Assembly: GCF_051020975.1 (NCBI RefSeq)
Contig: NW_027478172.1
Coordinates: forward strand, 620,001-684,000
DNA length: 64,000 nucleotides
Origin: Osmia lignaria lignaria
Taxonomy: Eukaryota > Arthropoda > Insecta > Hymenoptera > Megachilidae
Direction of reading: 5' to 3'
Below, piece after piece: positions 51,448-63,993 of the stretch (position 1 is its first letter; the number at the start of each line of letters is the position of its first letter). Position numbers and translations under genes: made by a program. The notes under the pieces were generated by a model. The model was not told the DNA's origin, did not search any database, and was given only the letters and a program-made list of their open reading frames with translations.

Positions 51448-51757
51448 GATCAGAAGCGTAGTTTTCGAGATATATCGAGATATTTAAAAGTTCCGAAGCC
51501 GCACCAACATAATAGAGATACAGAAACACCGTGGCCCCTTTCTTTGAGATAACTCTGCACTAGTGCGAGCCGCAAATGCCACTTCCAGCTTAGCTGTGCA
51601 GAAGAAGAAGAAATATCTCGAAATATGTCCGTCAGGCCCCTTCCCTTGAGATAAATCTGCAAATATCTCGGAAACGAAGCGAGCTATGGCAAAATGTTAA
51701 GAGACCTTTTTTGTAGAGAATTAAGTTTCCTACTTTTTATGTTGTATGATATTTTTT
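51448..51757. repeat. 310-bp monomer, deletion on a class II start
   Basis: Starts GAAGCG, GTTTTCG and ATCGAG (class II) and then shows CTAGTGCGAGCC with the 12-bp deletion of Rd. It is a hybrid that carries the deletion onto another monomer class, and it is the last shortened monomer in the window. Confidence 0.9.
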
Positions 51758-54700
51758 GATCAGATGCGTAGTGCTCGAGATATATCAAGATATTTAAAAG
51801 TTCCGAAGCCGCACCAACATAATAGAGATACAGAAACACCGTGGCCCCTTTCTTTGAGATATCTCTGCACTATTGCGAGCTGTAAATGCCACTTCCAGCT
51901 TAGCTGTGCAGAAGAAGAACAACAAGAAGAAGAAATATCTCGAAATATGTCCGTCAGGCCCCTTCCCTTGAGATATATCTGCAAATATCTCGGAAACGAA
52001 GCGAGCTATGGCAAAATGTTAAGAGACCTTTTTTGTAGAGAATTATGTTTCCTACTTTTTATGTTGTATGATATTTTTTGATCAGATGCGTAGTTCTCGA
52101 GATATATCAAGATATTTAAAAGTTCCGAAGCCGCACCAACATAATAGAGATACAGAAACACCGTGGCCCCTTTCTTTGAGATAACTCTGCACTATTGCGA
52201 CCTGCAAATGCCACTTCCAGCTTAGCTGTGCAGAAGAAGAACAACAAGAAGAAGAAATATCTCGAAATGTGTCCGTCAGGCCCCTTCCCTTGAGATAAAT
52301 CTGCAAATATCTCGGAAATGAAGCGAGCTATGGCAAAATGTTGAGAGACCTTTTTTGTAGAGAATTAAGTGTCCTACTTTTTATGTTCTATGACATTTTT
52401 TGATCAGATGCGTAGTTCTCGAGATATATCAAGGTATTTAAAAGTTCCGAAGCCGCACCAACATAATAGAGATACAGAAACACCGTGGCCCCTTTGTTTG
52501 AGATAACTCTGCACTATTGCGAGCTGTAAATGCCACTTCCAGCTTAGCTGTGCAGAAGAAGAACAACAAGAAGAAGAAATATCTCGATGTATGTCCGTCA
52601 GGCCCCTTCACTTGAGATAAATCTGCAAATATCTCGGAAACGAAGCGAGCTATGGCAAAATGTTAAGAGACCTTTTTTGTAGAGAATTAAGTTTCCTGCT
52701 TTTTATGTTCTATGATATTTTTTGATCAGAAGCGTAGTTTTCGAGATATATCGAGATATTTAAACGTTCCGAAGCCGCACCAACATAATAGAGATACAGA
52801 AACACCGTGGCCCCTTTCTTTGAGATAACTCTGCACTAGTGCGAGCCGCAAATGCCACTTCCAGCTTAGCTGTGCAGAAGAAGAACAACAAGAAGAAGAA
52901 ATATCTCGAAATATGTCCGTCAGGCCCCTTCCCTTGAGATAAATCTGCAAATATCTCGGAAACGAAGCGAGCTACGGCAAAATGTTAAGAGACATTCTTT
53001 GTAGAGAATTAAGTTTCCTACTTTTTATGTTCTATGATATTTTTTGATCAGATGCGTAGTTCTCGAGATATATCAAGATATTTAAAAGTTCCGAAGCCGG
53101 ACCAACATAATAGAGATACAGAAACACCGTGGCCCCTTTCTTTGAGATAACTCTGCACTATTGCGAGCTGCAAATGCCACTTCGAGCTTAGCTGTGCAGA
53201 AGAAGAACAACAAGAAGAAGAAATATCTCGAAATATGTCCGTCAGGCCCCTTCCCTTGAAATATATCTGCAATTATCTCGGAAACGAAGCGAGCTATGGC
53301 AAAATGTTAAGAGACCTTTTTTGTAGAGAATTAAGTTTCCTACTTTTTATGTTGTATGATATTTTTTGATCAGATGCGTAGTTCTCGAGATATATCAAGA
53401 TATTTAAAAGTTCCGAAGCCGCACCAACATAATAGAGATACAGAAACACCGTGGCCCCTTTCTTTGAGATCACTCTGCACTATTGCGAGCTGCAAATGCC
53501 ACTTCGAGCTTAGCTGTGCAGAAGAAGAACAACAAGAAGAAGAAATATCTCGAAATATGTCCGTCAGTCCCCTTCCCTTGAGATAAATCTGCAAATATCT
53601 CGGAAACGAAGCGAGCTATGGCAAAATGTTCAGAGACCTTTTTTGTAGAGAATTAAGTTTCCTACTTTTTATATTCTATGATATTTTTTGATCAGATGCG
53701 TATTTCTCGAGATATATCAAGATATTTAAAAGTTCCGAAGCCGCACCAACATAATAGAGATACGGTAACACCGTGGCCCCTTTCTGTGAGATAACTCTGC
53801 ACTATTGCGAGCTGCAAATGCCAGTTCGAGCTTAGCTGTGCAGAAGAAGCACAACAAGAACAAGAAATATCTCGGATTAAGTCCGTCAGGCCCCTTCCCT
53901 TGAGCTAAATCTGCAAATATCTCGGAAACGATGCGAGCTATGGCAAAATGGTAAGAGACCTTATTTGTAGAGAATTAAGTTTCCTACTTTTTATGTTCTA
54001 CGACATTTTTTGATCAGATGCGTAGTTCTCGAGATATATCCAGATATTTAAAAGTTCCGAAGCGGCACCAACATAATAGAGATACAGAAACACCATGGCC
54101 CCTTTCTTTGAGGTAACTCTGCACTATTGCGAGCTGGAAATGCCACTTCCAGTTTAGCTGTGCAGAAGAAGAACAACAGGAAGAAGAAATATCTCGAAAT
54201 ATGTCCGTCAGGCCCCTTCCCTTGAGATAAATCTGCAAATATCTCGGAAACAAAGCGAGCTATGGCAAAATGTTAAGAGACCTTTTTTGTAGAGAATTAA
54301 GTTTCCTACTTTTTATGTTCTATGATATTTTTTGATCAGATGCGTAGTTCTCGAGATATATCAAGATACTTAAAAGTTCCGAAGCCGCACCAACATAATA
54401 GAGATACAGAAACACCGTGGCCTCTTTCTTTGAGATAACTCTGCACTGTTGCGAGCTGCAAATGCCACTTCCAGCTTAGCTGTGCAGAAGAGGTACAACA
54501 AGAAGAAGAAATATCTTGGAATATGTCCGTCAGGCCCCTTCCCTTGAGCTAAATCTGCAAATATCTCGGAAACGATGCCAGCTATGGGAAAATGTTAAGA
54601 GATCTTTTTTGTAGAGAATTAAGTTTCCTACTTTTTATGTTCTATGATATTTTTTGATCAGATGCGTAGTTCTCGAGATATATCAAGATATTTAAAAGCT

Positions 54701-56587
54701 CCGAAGCTGCACCAACATAATAGAGGTACAGAAACTCCGTGGCCCCTTTCTTTGAGATAAGTCTGCACTATTGCGAGCTGCAAATGCCCCTTCCAGCTTA
54801 GCTGTGCAGAAGAAGAACAACAAGAATAAGAAATATTTCCAAATATGTCCGTCAGGCCCCTTCCCTTGAGATAAATCTGCAAATATCTCGGAAACGAAGC
54901 GAGCTACGGCAAAATGTTAAGAGACCTTTTTTGTAGAAAATTACGTTTCCTACTTTTTACGTTCTATGATATTTTTTGATCAGATGCGTAGTTCTCGAGA
55001 TATATCAAGATATTTAAAAGTTCCGAAGCTGCACCAACATAATAGAGGTACAGAAACACCGTGGCCTCTTTCTTTGAGATAACTCTGCACTATTGCGAGC
55101 TGCAAATGCCACTTCCAGCTTAGCTGTGCAGAAGAAGAACAACAAGAAGAAGAAATATTTCGAAATATGTCCGTCAGGCCACTTCCCTTGAGATACATCT
55201 GCAAATATCTCGGAAACGAAGCGAGCTATGGCAAAATGTTAAGAGACCTTTTTTGTAGAGAATTAAGTTTCCTACTATTTATGTTCTATGATATTTTTTG
55301 ATCAGATGCGTATTTCTCGAGATATATCAAGATATTTAAAAGTTCCGAAGCCGCACCAACATAATAGAGATACGGTAACACCGTGGCCCCTTTCTGTGAG
55401 ATAACTCTGCACTATTGCGAGCTGCAAATGCCACTTCCAGCTTAGCTGTGCAGAAGAAGAACAACAAGAAGAAGAAATATCTCGAAATATGTCCGTCAGG
55501 CCCCTTCCCTTGAGATAAATCTGCAAATATTTCGGAAACGAAGCGAGCTATGGCAAAACGTTAAGAAACCTTTTTTGTAGAGAATTATGTTTCCTACAAT
55601 TCATATTCTATGATATTTTTTGATCAGAAGCGTAGTGTTCGAGATATATCGAGATATTTAAAAGTTCCGAAGCCGCACCAACATAATAGAGATACAGAAA
55701 CACCGTGGCCCCTTTCTGTGAGATTACTCTGCACTATTGCGAGCTGCAAATGCCACTTCCAGCTTAGCTGTGACGAAGAAGAACAACAAGAAGAAGAAAT
55801 ATCTCGAAATATGTCCGTTAGGCCCCTTCCCTTGAGATAAATCTGCAAATATCTCGGAAACGAAGCGAGTTATGGCAAAACGTTAAGAGACATTTTTGGT
55901 AGAGAATTAAGTTTCCTACTTTTTATCTTCTATGATATTTTTTGATCAGGTGCGTAGTTCTCGAGATATATCAAGATATTTAAAAGTTCCGAAGCCGCAC
56001 CAACATAATAGAGATACAGAAACACCGTGGCCCCTTTCTTTGAGATAACTCTGCACTACTGCGAGCTGCAAATGCCACTTCCAGCTTAGCTGTGCAGGAG
56101 AAGAACAACAAGAAGAAGAAATATCTCGAAATATGTCCGTCAGTCCCCTTCCCTTGAGATAAATCTGCAAATATCTCGAAAACGAAGCGAGCTATGGCAA
56201 AATGTTCAGAGACCTTTTTTGTAGAGAATTAAGTTTCCTACTTTTTATATTCTATGACATTTTTTGATCAGATACGTAGTTCTCGAGAAATATCGAGATA
56301 TTTAAAAGTTCCGAATCCGCACCAACATAATAGAGATACAGAAACACCGTGGCCCCTTTCTGTGAGATAACTCTGCACTATTGCGAGCTGCAAATGCCAC
56401 TTCCAGCTTAGCTGTGCAGAAGAAGAACGACAAGAAGAAGAAATATCTCGAAATATGTCCGTCAGGCCCCTTCCCTTGAGATAAATCTGCAAATATCTCG
56501 GAAACGATGCGAGCTATGGCAAAATGGTAAGAGACCTTATTTGTAGAGAATTAAGTTTCCTACTTTTTATGTTCTACGACATTTTTT

Positions 56588-58197
56588 GATCAGACGCGTA
56601 GTTCTCGAGATATATCCAGATATTTAAAAGTTCCGAAGCGGCACCAACATAATAGAGATACAGAAACACCATGGCCCCTTTCTTTGAGGTAACTCTGCAC
56701 TATTGCGAGCTGCAAATGCCACTTCCAGCTTAGCTGTGCAGAAGAAGAACAACAAGAATAAGAAATATTTCCAAATATGTCCGTCAGGCCCCTTCCCTTG
56801 AGATAAATCTGCAAATATCTCGGAAACGAAGCGAGCTACGGCAAAATGTTAAGAGACCTTTTTTGTAGAAAATTACGTTTCCTACTTTTTACGTTCTATG
56901 ATATTTTTTGATCAGATGCGTAGTTCTCGAGATATATCAAGATATTTAAAAGTTCCGAAGCTGCACCAACATAATAGAGGTACAGAAACACCGTGGCCTC
57001 TTTCTTTGAGATAACTCTGCACTATTGCGAGCTGCAAATGCCACTTCCAGCTTAGCTGTGCAGAAGAGGAACAACAAGAAGAAGAAATATCTCGGAATAT
57101 GCCCGTTAGGCCCCTTCCCTTGAGCTAAATCTGCAAATATCTCGGAAACGATGCCAGCTATGGGAAAATGTTAAGGGACCTTTTTTGTAGAGAATTAAGT
57201 TTCCTACTTTTTATGTTCTATGGTATTTTTTGATCAGATGCGTAGTTCTCGAGATATATCGAGATATTTAAAAGTTCCGAAGCTGCACCAACATAATAGA
57301 GGTACAGAAACACCGTGGCCTCTTTCTTTGAGATAACTCTGCACTATTGCGAGCTGCAAATGCCACTTCCAGCTTAGCTGTGCAGAAGAAGAACAACAAG
57401 AAGAAGAAATATTTCGAAATATGTCCGTCAGGCCACTTCCCTTGAGATAAATCTGGAAATATCTCGGAAACGAAGCGAGCTATGGCAAAATGTTAAGAGA
57501 CCTTTTTTGTAGAGAATTAAGTTTCCTACTATTTATGTTCTATGATATTTTTTGATCAGATGCGTATTTCTCGAGATATATCAAGATATTTAAAAGTTCC
57601 GAAGCCGCACCAACATAATAGAGATACGGTAACACCGTGGCCCCTTTCTGTGAGATAACTCTGCACTATTGCGAGCTGCAAATGCCACTTCCAGCTTAGC
57701 TGTGCAGAAGAAGAACAACAAGAAGAAGAAATATCTCGAAATATGTCCGTCAGGCCCCTTCCCTTGAGATAAATCTGCAAATATTTCGGAAACGAAGCGA
57801 GCTATGGCAAAACGTTAAGAAACCTTTTTTGTAGAGAATTATGTTTCCTACAATTTATGTTCTATGATATTTTTTGATCAGAAGCGTAGTTTTCGAGATA
57901 TATCGAGATATTTAAAAGTTCCGAAGCCGCACCAACATAATAGAGATACAGAAACACCGTGGCCCCTTTCTGTGAGATAACTCTGCACTATTGCGAGCTG
58001 CAAATGCCACTTCCAGCTTAGCTGTGCAGAAGAAGAACGACAAGAAGAAGAAATATCTCGAAATATGTCCGTCAGGCCCCTTCCCTTGAGATAAATCTGC
58101 AAATATCTCGGAAACGATGCGAGCTATGGCAAAATGGTAAGAGACCTTATTTGTAGAGAATTAAGTTTCCTACTTTTTATGTTCTACGACATTTTTT
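56588..58197. repeat. Block G pentamer, copy 1 (1610 bp)
   Basis: Monomers at 56588 (ATATCCAG, GAATAAGAAATATTTCC), 56910 (GCCCGTTAGG, GAGCTAAATC, GATGCCAGC), 57232 (GGCCACTTCC), 57554 (GATACGGTAACACC, CAAAACGTTAAGAAACC) and 57876 (GAACGACAAG, AAAATGGTAAG). The first four recur in order at 58198. Confidence 0.85.
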
Positions 58198-59807
58198 GAT
58201 CAGATGCGTAGTTCTCGAGATATATCCAGATATTTAAAAGTTCCGAAGCGGCACCAACATAATAGAGATACAGAAACACCATGGCCCCTTTCTTTGAGGT
58301 AACTCTGCACTATTGCGAGCTGCAAATGCCACTTCCAGCTTAGCTGTGCAGAAGAAGAACAACAAGAATAAGAAATATTTCCAAATATGTCCGTCAGGCC
58401 CCTTCCCTTGAGATAAATCTGCAAATATCTCGGAAACGAAGCGAGCTACGGCAGAATGTTAAGAGACCTTTTTTGTAGAAAATTACGTTTCCTACTTTTT
58501 ACGTTCTATGATATTTTTTGATCAGATGCGTAGTTCTCGAGATATATCAAGATATTTAAAAGTTCCGAAGCTGCACCAACATAATAGAGGTACAGAAACA
58601 CCGTGGCCTCTTTCTTTGAGATAACTCTGCACTATTGCGAGCTGCAAATGCCACTTCCAGCTTAGCTGTGCAGAAGAGGAACAACAAGAAGAAGAAATAT
58701 CTCGGAATATGCCCGTTAGGCCCCTTCCCTTGAGCTAAATCTGCAAATATCTCGGAAACGATGCCATCTATGGGAAAATGTTAAGGGACCTTTTTTGTAG
58801 AGAATTAAGTTTCCTACTTTTTATGTTCTATGGTATTTTTTGATCAGATGCGTAGTTCTCGAGATATATCGAGATATTTAAAAGTTCCGAAGCTGCACCA
58901 ACATAATAGAGGTACAGAAACACCGTGGCCTCTTTCTTTGAGATAACTCTGCACTATTGCGAGCTGCAAATGCCACTTCCAGCTTAGCTGTGCAGAAGAA
59001 GAACAACAAGAAGAAGAAATATTTCGAAATATGTCCGTCAGGCCACTTCCCTTGAGATAAATCTGCAAATATCTCGGAAACGAAGCGAGCTATGGCAAAA
59101 TGTTAAGAGACCTTTTTTGTAGAGAATTAAGTTTCCTACTATTTATGTTCTATGATATTTTTTGATCAGATGCGTATTTCTCGAGATATATCAAGATATT
59201 TAAAAGTTCCGAAGCCGCACCAACATAATAGAGATACGGTAACACCGTGGCCCCTTTCTGTGAGATAACTCTGCACTATTGCGAGCTGCAAATGCCACTT
59301 CCAGCTTAGCTGTGCAGAAGAAGAACAACAAGAAGAAGAAATATCTCGAAATATGTCCGTCAGGCCCCTTCCCTTGAGATAAATCTGCAAATATTTCGGA
59401 AACGAAGCGAGCTATGGCAAAACGTTAAGAAACCTTTTTTGTAGAGAATTATGTTTCCTACAATTTATGTTCTATGATATTTTTTGATCAGAAGCGTAGT
59501 TTTCGAGATATATCGAGATATTTAAAAGTTCCGAAGCCGCACCAACATAATAGAGATACAGAAACACCGTGGCCCCTTTCTGTGAGATAACTCTACACTA
59601 TTGCGAGCTGCAAATGCCACTTCCAGCTTAGCTGTGACGAAGAAGAACAACAAGAAGAAGAAATATCTCGAAATATGTCCGTTAGGCCCCTTCCCTTGAG
59701 ATAAATCTGCAAATATCTCGGAAACGAAGCGAGTTATGGCAAAACGTTAAGAGACATTTTTGGTAGAGAATTAAGTTTCCTACTTTTTATCTTCTATGAT
59801 ATTTTTT
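58198..59807. repeat. Block G pentamer, copy 2
   Basis: The first four monomers match copy 1 with single-base differences (GATGCCATC against GATGCCAGC; ATCTGCAAAT against ATCTGGAAAT). The fifth (59486) starts the same way but ends with TGACGAAGAAG, CCGTTAGG and GAGTTATGG, like 55622. The copy therefore breaks within the fifth monomer, and the sequence then follows the 55622-56265 region. Confidence 0.83.
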
Positions 59808-62800
59808 GATCAGGTGCGTAGTTCTCGAGATATATCAAGATATTTAAAAGTTCCGAAGCCGCACCAACATAATAGAGATACAGAAACACCGTGGCCCCTT
59901 TCTTTGAGATAACTCTGCACTACTGCGAGCTGCAAATGCCACTTCCAGCTTAGCTGTGCAGGAGAAGAACAACAAGAAGAAGAAATATCTCGAAATATGT
60001 CCGTCAGTCCCCTTCCCTTGAGATAAATCTGCAAATATCTCGGAAACGAAGCGAGCTATGGCAAAATGTTCAGAGACCTTTTTTGTAGAGAATTAAGTTT
60101 CCTACTTTTTATATTCTATGACATTTTTTGATCAGATGCGTAGTTCTCGAGATATATCGAGATATTTAAAAGTTCCGAATCCGCACCAACATAATAGAGA
60201 TACAGAAACACCGTGGCCCCTTTCTTTGAGATAACTCTGCACTATTGCGAGCTGCAAATGCCACTTCCAGCTTAGCTGTGCAGAAGAAGAACAACAAGAA
60301 GAAGAAATATCTCGAAATATGTCCGTCAGGTCCCTTCCCTTGAGATAAATCTGCAAATATCTCGGAAACGAAGCGAGCTATGGCAAAATGTTAAGAGACC
60401 TTTTTTGTAGAGAATTATGTTTCCTAGAATTTGCGTTCTCTGATATTTTTTGATCAGAAGCGTAGTTTTCGAGATATATCGAGATATTTAAAAGTTCCGA
60501 AGCCGCACCAACATAATAGAGATACAGAAACACCGTGGCCTCTTTCTTTGAGATAACTCTGCACTATTGCGAGCTGCAAATGCCACTTCCAGCTTAGCTG
60601 TGCAGAAGAGGTACAACAAGAAGAAGAAATATCTCGGAATATGCCCGTTAGGCCCCTTCCCTTGAGCTAAATCTGCAAATATCTCGGAAACGATGCCAGC
60701 TATGGGAAAATGTTAAGAGACCTTTTTTGTAGAGAATTAAGTTTCCTACTTTTTATGTTCTATGGTATTTTTTGATCAGATGCGTAGTTCTCGTGATATA
60801 TCGAGATATTTAAAAGTTCCGAAGCTGCACCAACATAATAGAGGTACAGAAACACCGTGGCCTCTTTCTTTGAGATAACTCTGCACTATTGCGAGCTGCA
60901 AATGCCACTTCCAGCTTAGCTGTGCAGAAGAAGAACAACAAGAAGAAGAAATATTTCGAAATATGTCCGTCAGGCCACTTCCCTTGAGATAAATCTGCAA
61001 ATATCTCGGAAACGAAGCGAGCTATGGCAAAATGTTAAGAGACCTTTTTTGTAGAGAATTAAGTTTCCCACTATTTATGTTCTATGATATTTTTTGATCA
61101 GATGCGTATTTCTCGAGATATATCAAGATATTTAAAAGTTCCGAAGCCGCACCAACATAATAGAGATACGGTAACACCGTGGCCCCTTTCTGTGAGATAA
61201 CTCTGCACTATTGCGAGCTGCAAATGCCAGTTCGAGCTTAGCTGTGCAGAAGAAGCACAACAAGAACAAGAAATATCTCGGATTAAGTCCGTCAGGCCCC
61301 TTCCCTTGAGCTAAATCTGCAAATATCTCGGAAACGATGCGAGCTATGGCAAAATGGTAAGAGACCTTATTTGTAGAGAATTAAGTTTCCTACTTTTTAT
61401 GTTCTACGACATTTTTTGATCAGATGCGTAGTTCTCGAGATATATCCAGATATTTAAAAGTTCCGAAGCGGCAGCAACATAATAGAGATACAGAAACACC
61501 ATGGCCCCTTTCTTTGAGGTAACTCTGCACTATTGCGAGCTGCAAATGCCACTTCCAGCTTAGCTGTGCAGAAGAAGAACGACAAGAAGAAGAAATATCT
61601 CGAAATATGTCCGTCAGGCCCCTTCCCTTGAGATAAATCTGCAAATATCTCGGAAACCAAGCGAGCTATGGCAAAATGTTAAGAGACCTTTTTTGTAGAG
61701 AATTAAGTTTCCCACTTTTTATGTTGTATGATATTTTTTGATCAGAAGCGTAGTTTTCGAGAAATATCGAGATATTTAAAAGTTCCGAACCCGCACCAAC
61801 ATAATAGAGATACAGAAACACCGTGGCCCCTTTCTTTGAGATAACTCTGCACTATTGCGACCTGCAAATGCCACTTCCAGCTTAGCTGTGCAGATGAAGA
61901 ACAACAAGAAGAAGAAATATCTCGAAATATGTCCGTCAGGCCTCTTCCCTTGAGATATATCTGCAAATATCTCGGAAACGAAGCGAGCTATGGCAAAATG
62001 TTAAGATACCTTTTCTGTAGAGAATTAAGTTTCCTACTTTTTATGTTCTGTGATATTTTTCGATCAAATGCGTAGTTCTCGAGATATATCAAGATATTTA
62101 AAAGCTCCGAAGCTGCACCAATATAATAGAGGTACAGAAACACCGTGGCCCCTTTCTTTGAGATAAGTCTGCACTATTGCGAGCTGCAAATGCCACTTCC
62201 AGCTTAGCTGTGCAGAAGAGGAACAACAAGAAGAAGAAACATCTCGGAATATGCCCGTCAGGCCCCTTCCCTTGAGCTAAATCTGCAAATATCTCGGAAA
62301 CGAAGCGAGCTATGGCAAAATGTTAAGAGACCTTTTTTGTAGAGAATTAAGTTTCCTACTATTTATGTTCTATGATATTTTTTGATCAGATGCGTATTTC
62401 TCGAGATATATCAAGATATTTAAAAGTTCCGAAGCCGCACCAACATAATAGAGATACGGTAACACCGTGGCCCCTTTCTGTGAGATAACTCTGCACTATT
62501 GCGAGCTGCAAATGCCAGTTCGAGCTTAGCTGTGCAGAAGAGGAACAACAAGAAGAAGAAATATCTCGGAATATGTCCGTCAGGCCCCTTCCCTTGAGCT
62601 AAATCTGCAAATATCTCGGAAACGATGCCAGCTATGGGAAAATGTTAAGAGACCTCTTTTGTAGAGAATTAAGTTTCCTACTTTTTATGTTCTATGATAT
62701 TTTTTGATCAGATGCGTAGTTCTCGAGATATATCAAGATATTTAAAAGTTCCGAAGCCGCACCAACATAATAGAGATACGGTAACACCGTGGCCCCTTTC

Positions 62801-63993
62801 TGTGAGATAACTCTGCACTATTGCGAGCTGCAAATGCCAGTTCGAGCTTAGCCGTGCAGAAGAAGCACAACAAGAACAAGAAATATCTCGGATTAAGTCC
62901 GTCAGGCCCCTTCCCTTGAGCTGAATCTGCAAATATCTCGGAAACGACGCGAGCTATGGCAAAATGGTAAGAGACCTTATTTGTAGAGAATTAAGTTTCC
63001 TACTTTTTATGTTCTGTGATATTTTTCGATCAAATGCGTAGTTCTCGAGATATATCAAGATATTTAAAAGTTCCGAAGCCGCACCAACATAATAGAGATA
63101 CGGTAACACCGTGGCCCCTTTCTGTGAGATAACTCTGCACTATTGCGAGCTGCAAATGCCAGTTCGAGCTTAGCTGTGCAGAAGAAGAACGACAAGAAGA
63201 AGAAATGTCTCGAAATATGTCCGTCAGGCCCCTTCCCTTGAGATAAATCTGCAAATATCTCGGAAACCAAGCGAGCTATGGCAAAATGTTAAGAGACCTT
63301 TTTTGTAGAGAATTAAGTTTCCCACTTTTTATGTTCTATGATATTTTTTGATCAGATGCGTAGTTCTCGAGATATATCAAGATATTTAAAAGTTCCGAAG
63401 CCGCACCAACATAATAGAGATACAGAAACACCGTGGCCCCTTTCTTTGAGATAACTCTGCACTACTGCGAGCTGCAAATGCCACTTCCAGCTTAGCTGTG
63501 CAGAAGAAGAACAACAAGAAGAAGAAATATCTCGAAATATGTCCGTCAGTCCCCTTCCCTTGAGATAAATCTGCAAATATCTCGGAAACGAAGCGAGCTA
63601 TGGCAAAATGTTAAGAGACCTTTTTTGTAGAGAATTAAGTTTCCTACTTTTTATGTTCTATGATATTTTTCGATCAGATGCGTAGTTCTCGAGATATATC
63701 AAGATATTTAAAAGTTCCGAAGCCGCACCAACATAATAGAGATACAGAAACACCGTGGCCCCATTCTTTGAGATAACTCTGCACTACTGCGAGCTGCAAA
63801 TGCCACTTCCAGCTTAGCTGTACAGAAGAAGAACGACAAGAAGAAGAAATATCTCGAAATATGTCCGTCAGGCCCCTTCCCTTGAGATAAATCTGCAAAT
63901 ATCTCGGAAACCAAGCGAGCTATGGCAAAATGTTAAGCGACCTTTTTTGTAGAGAATCAAGTTTCCTACTTTTTATGTTCTATGATATTTTTC

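Larger units (their letters stand above)
51758..63993. repeat. Block G: diverged monomers, mosaic organisation
   Basis: Thirty-eight monomers, all 322 bp, with more private substitutions per monomer than blocks C to F. Recurrent families include one with GGATTAAGTCCG and AAGCACAACAAGAAC (53690, 61096, 62706), one with GAGCTAAATC and GATGCCAGCTATGGG (54334, 56910, 58520, 60452, 62384), one with TGACGAAGAAG (55622, 59486) and one with TGCAGGAGAAG (55944, 59808). Families mix by exchange; apart from 56588-59807 I see no sustained HOR. Confidence 0.82.

Noticed and set aside
51746..52081. Plus-strand ATG open frame of 111 codons, the longest in the window
   Set aside because: It is one monomer in which GAGATAACTCTGC became GAGATATCTCTGC and the second block has GAGATATATC, removing the two usual TAA stops. 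It spans exactly one repeat unit and ends at the next TGATCA. It is a chance opening.
53356..53586. Plus-strand 76-codon frame, also seen at 55610-55840
   Set aside because: Each exists because a single base change (GAGATCACTC or GAGATTACTC) removes the first TAA. It still stops at the TAA in the second conserved block. Not a gene.
314..63898. Repeated minus-strand open frames of 70-84 codons in most monomers, serine- and cysteine-rich
   Set aside because: They begin at TTG, not ATG, and recur only because the DNA recurs. The frame is broken in whole classes that were nevertheless amplified: X monomers have TAG from GAGCTAAATC, and the copies at 956 and 1922 have a TAG from CACTACCAGC. The 322-bp period is not a multiple of three. 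I see no sign of protein-level constraint.
312..63993. Hammerhead ribozyme, known in some satellite DNAs
   Set aside because: I looked for the CTGATGA core with a downstream GAAA box on both strands. The nearest is CTGATCA on the minus strand from the TGATCA site, which has the wrong core and no matching stems.
312..63993. CENP-B box-like 17-bp motif
   Set aside because: TTCTTCGGGATAAC in class N superficially resembles part of the box, but the required TTCG and CGGG halves are not present at the right spacing.
312..63993. Transposon or terminal inverted repeats hidden in the array
   Set aside because: Monomer register is kept from 312 to 63993 apart from the eight length variants listed. 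No insertion, target-site duplication or inverted unit is present.
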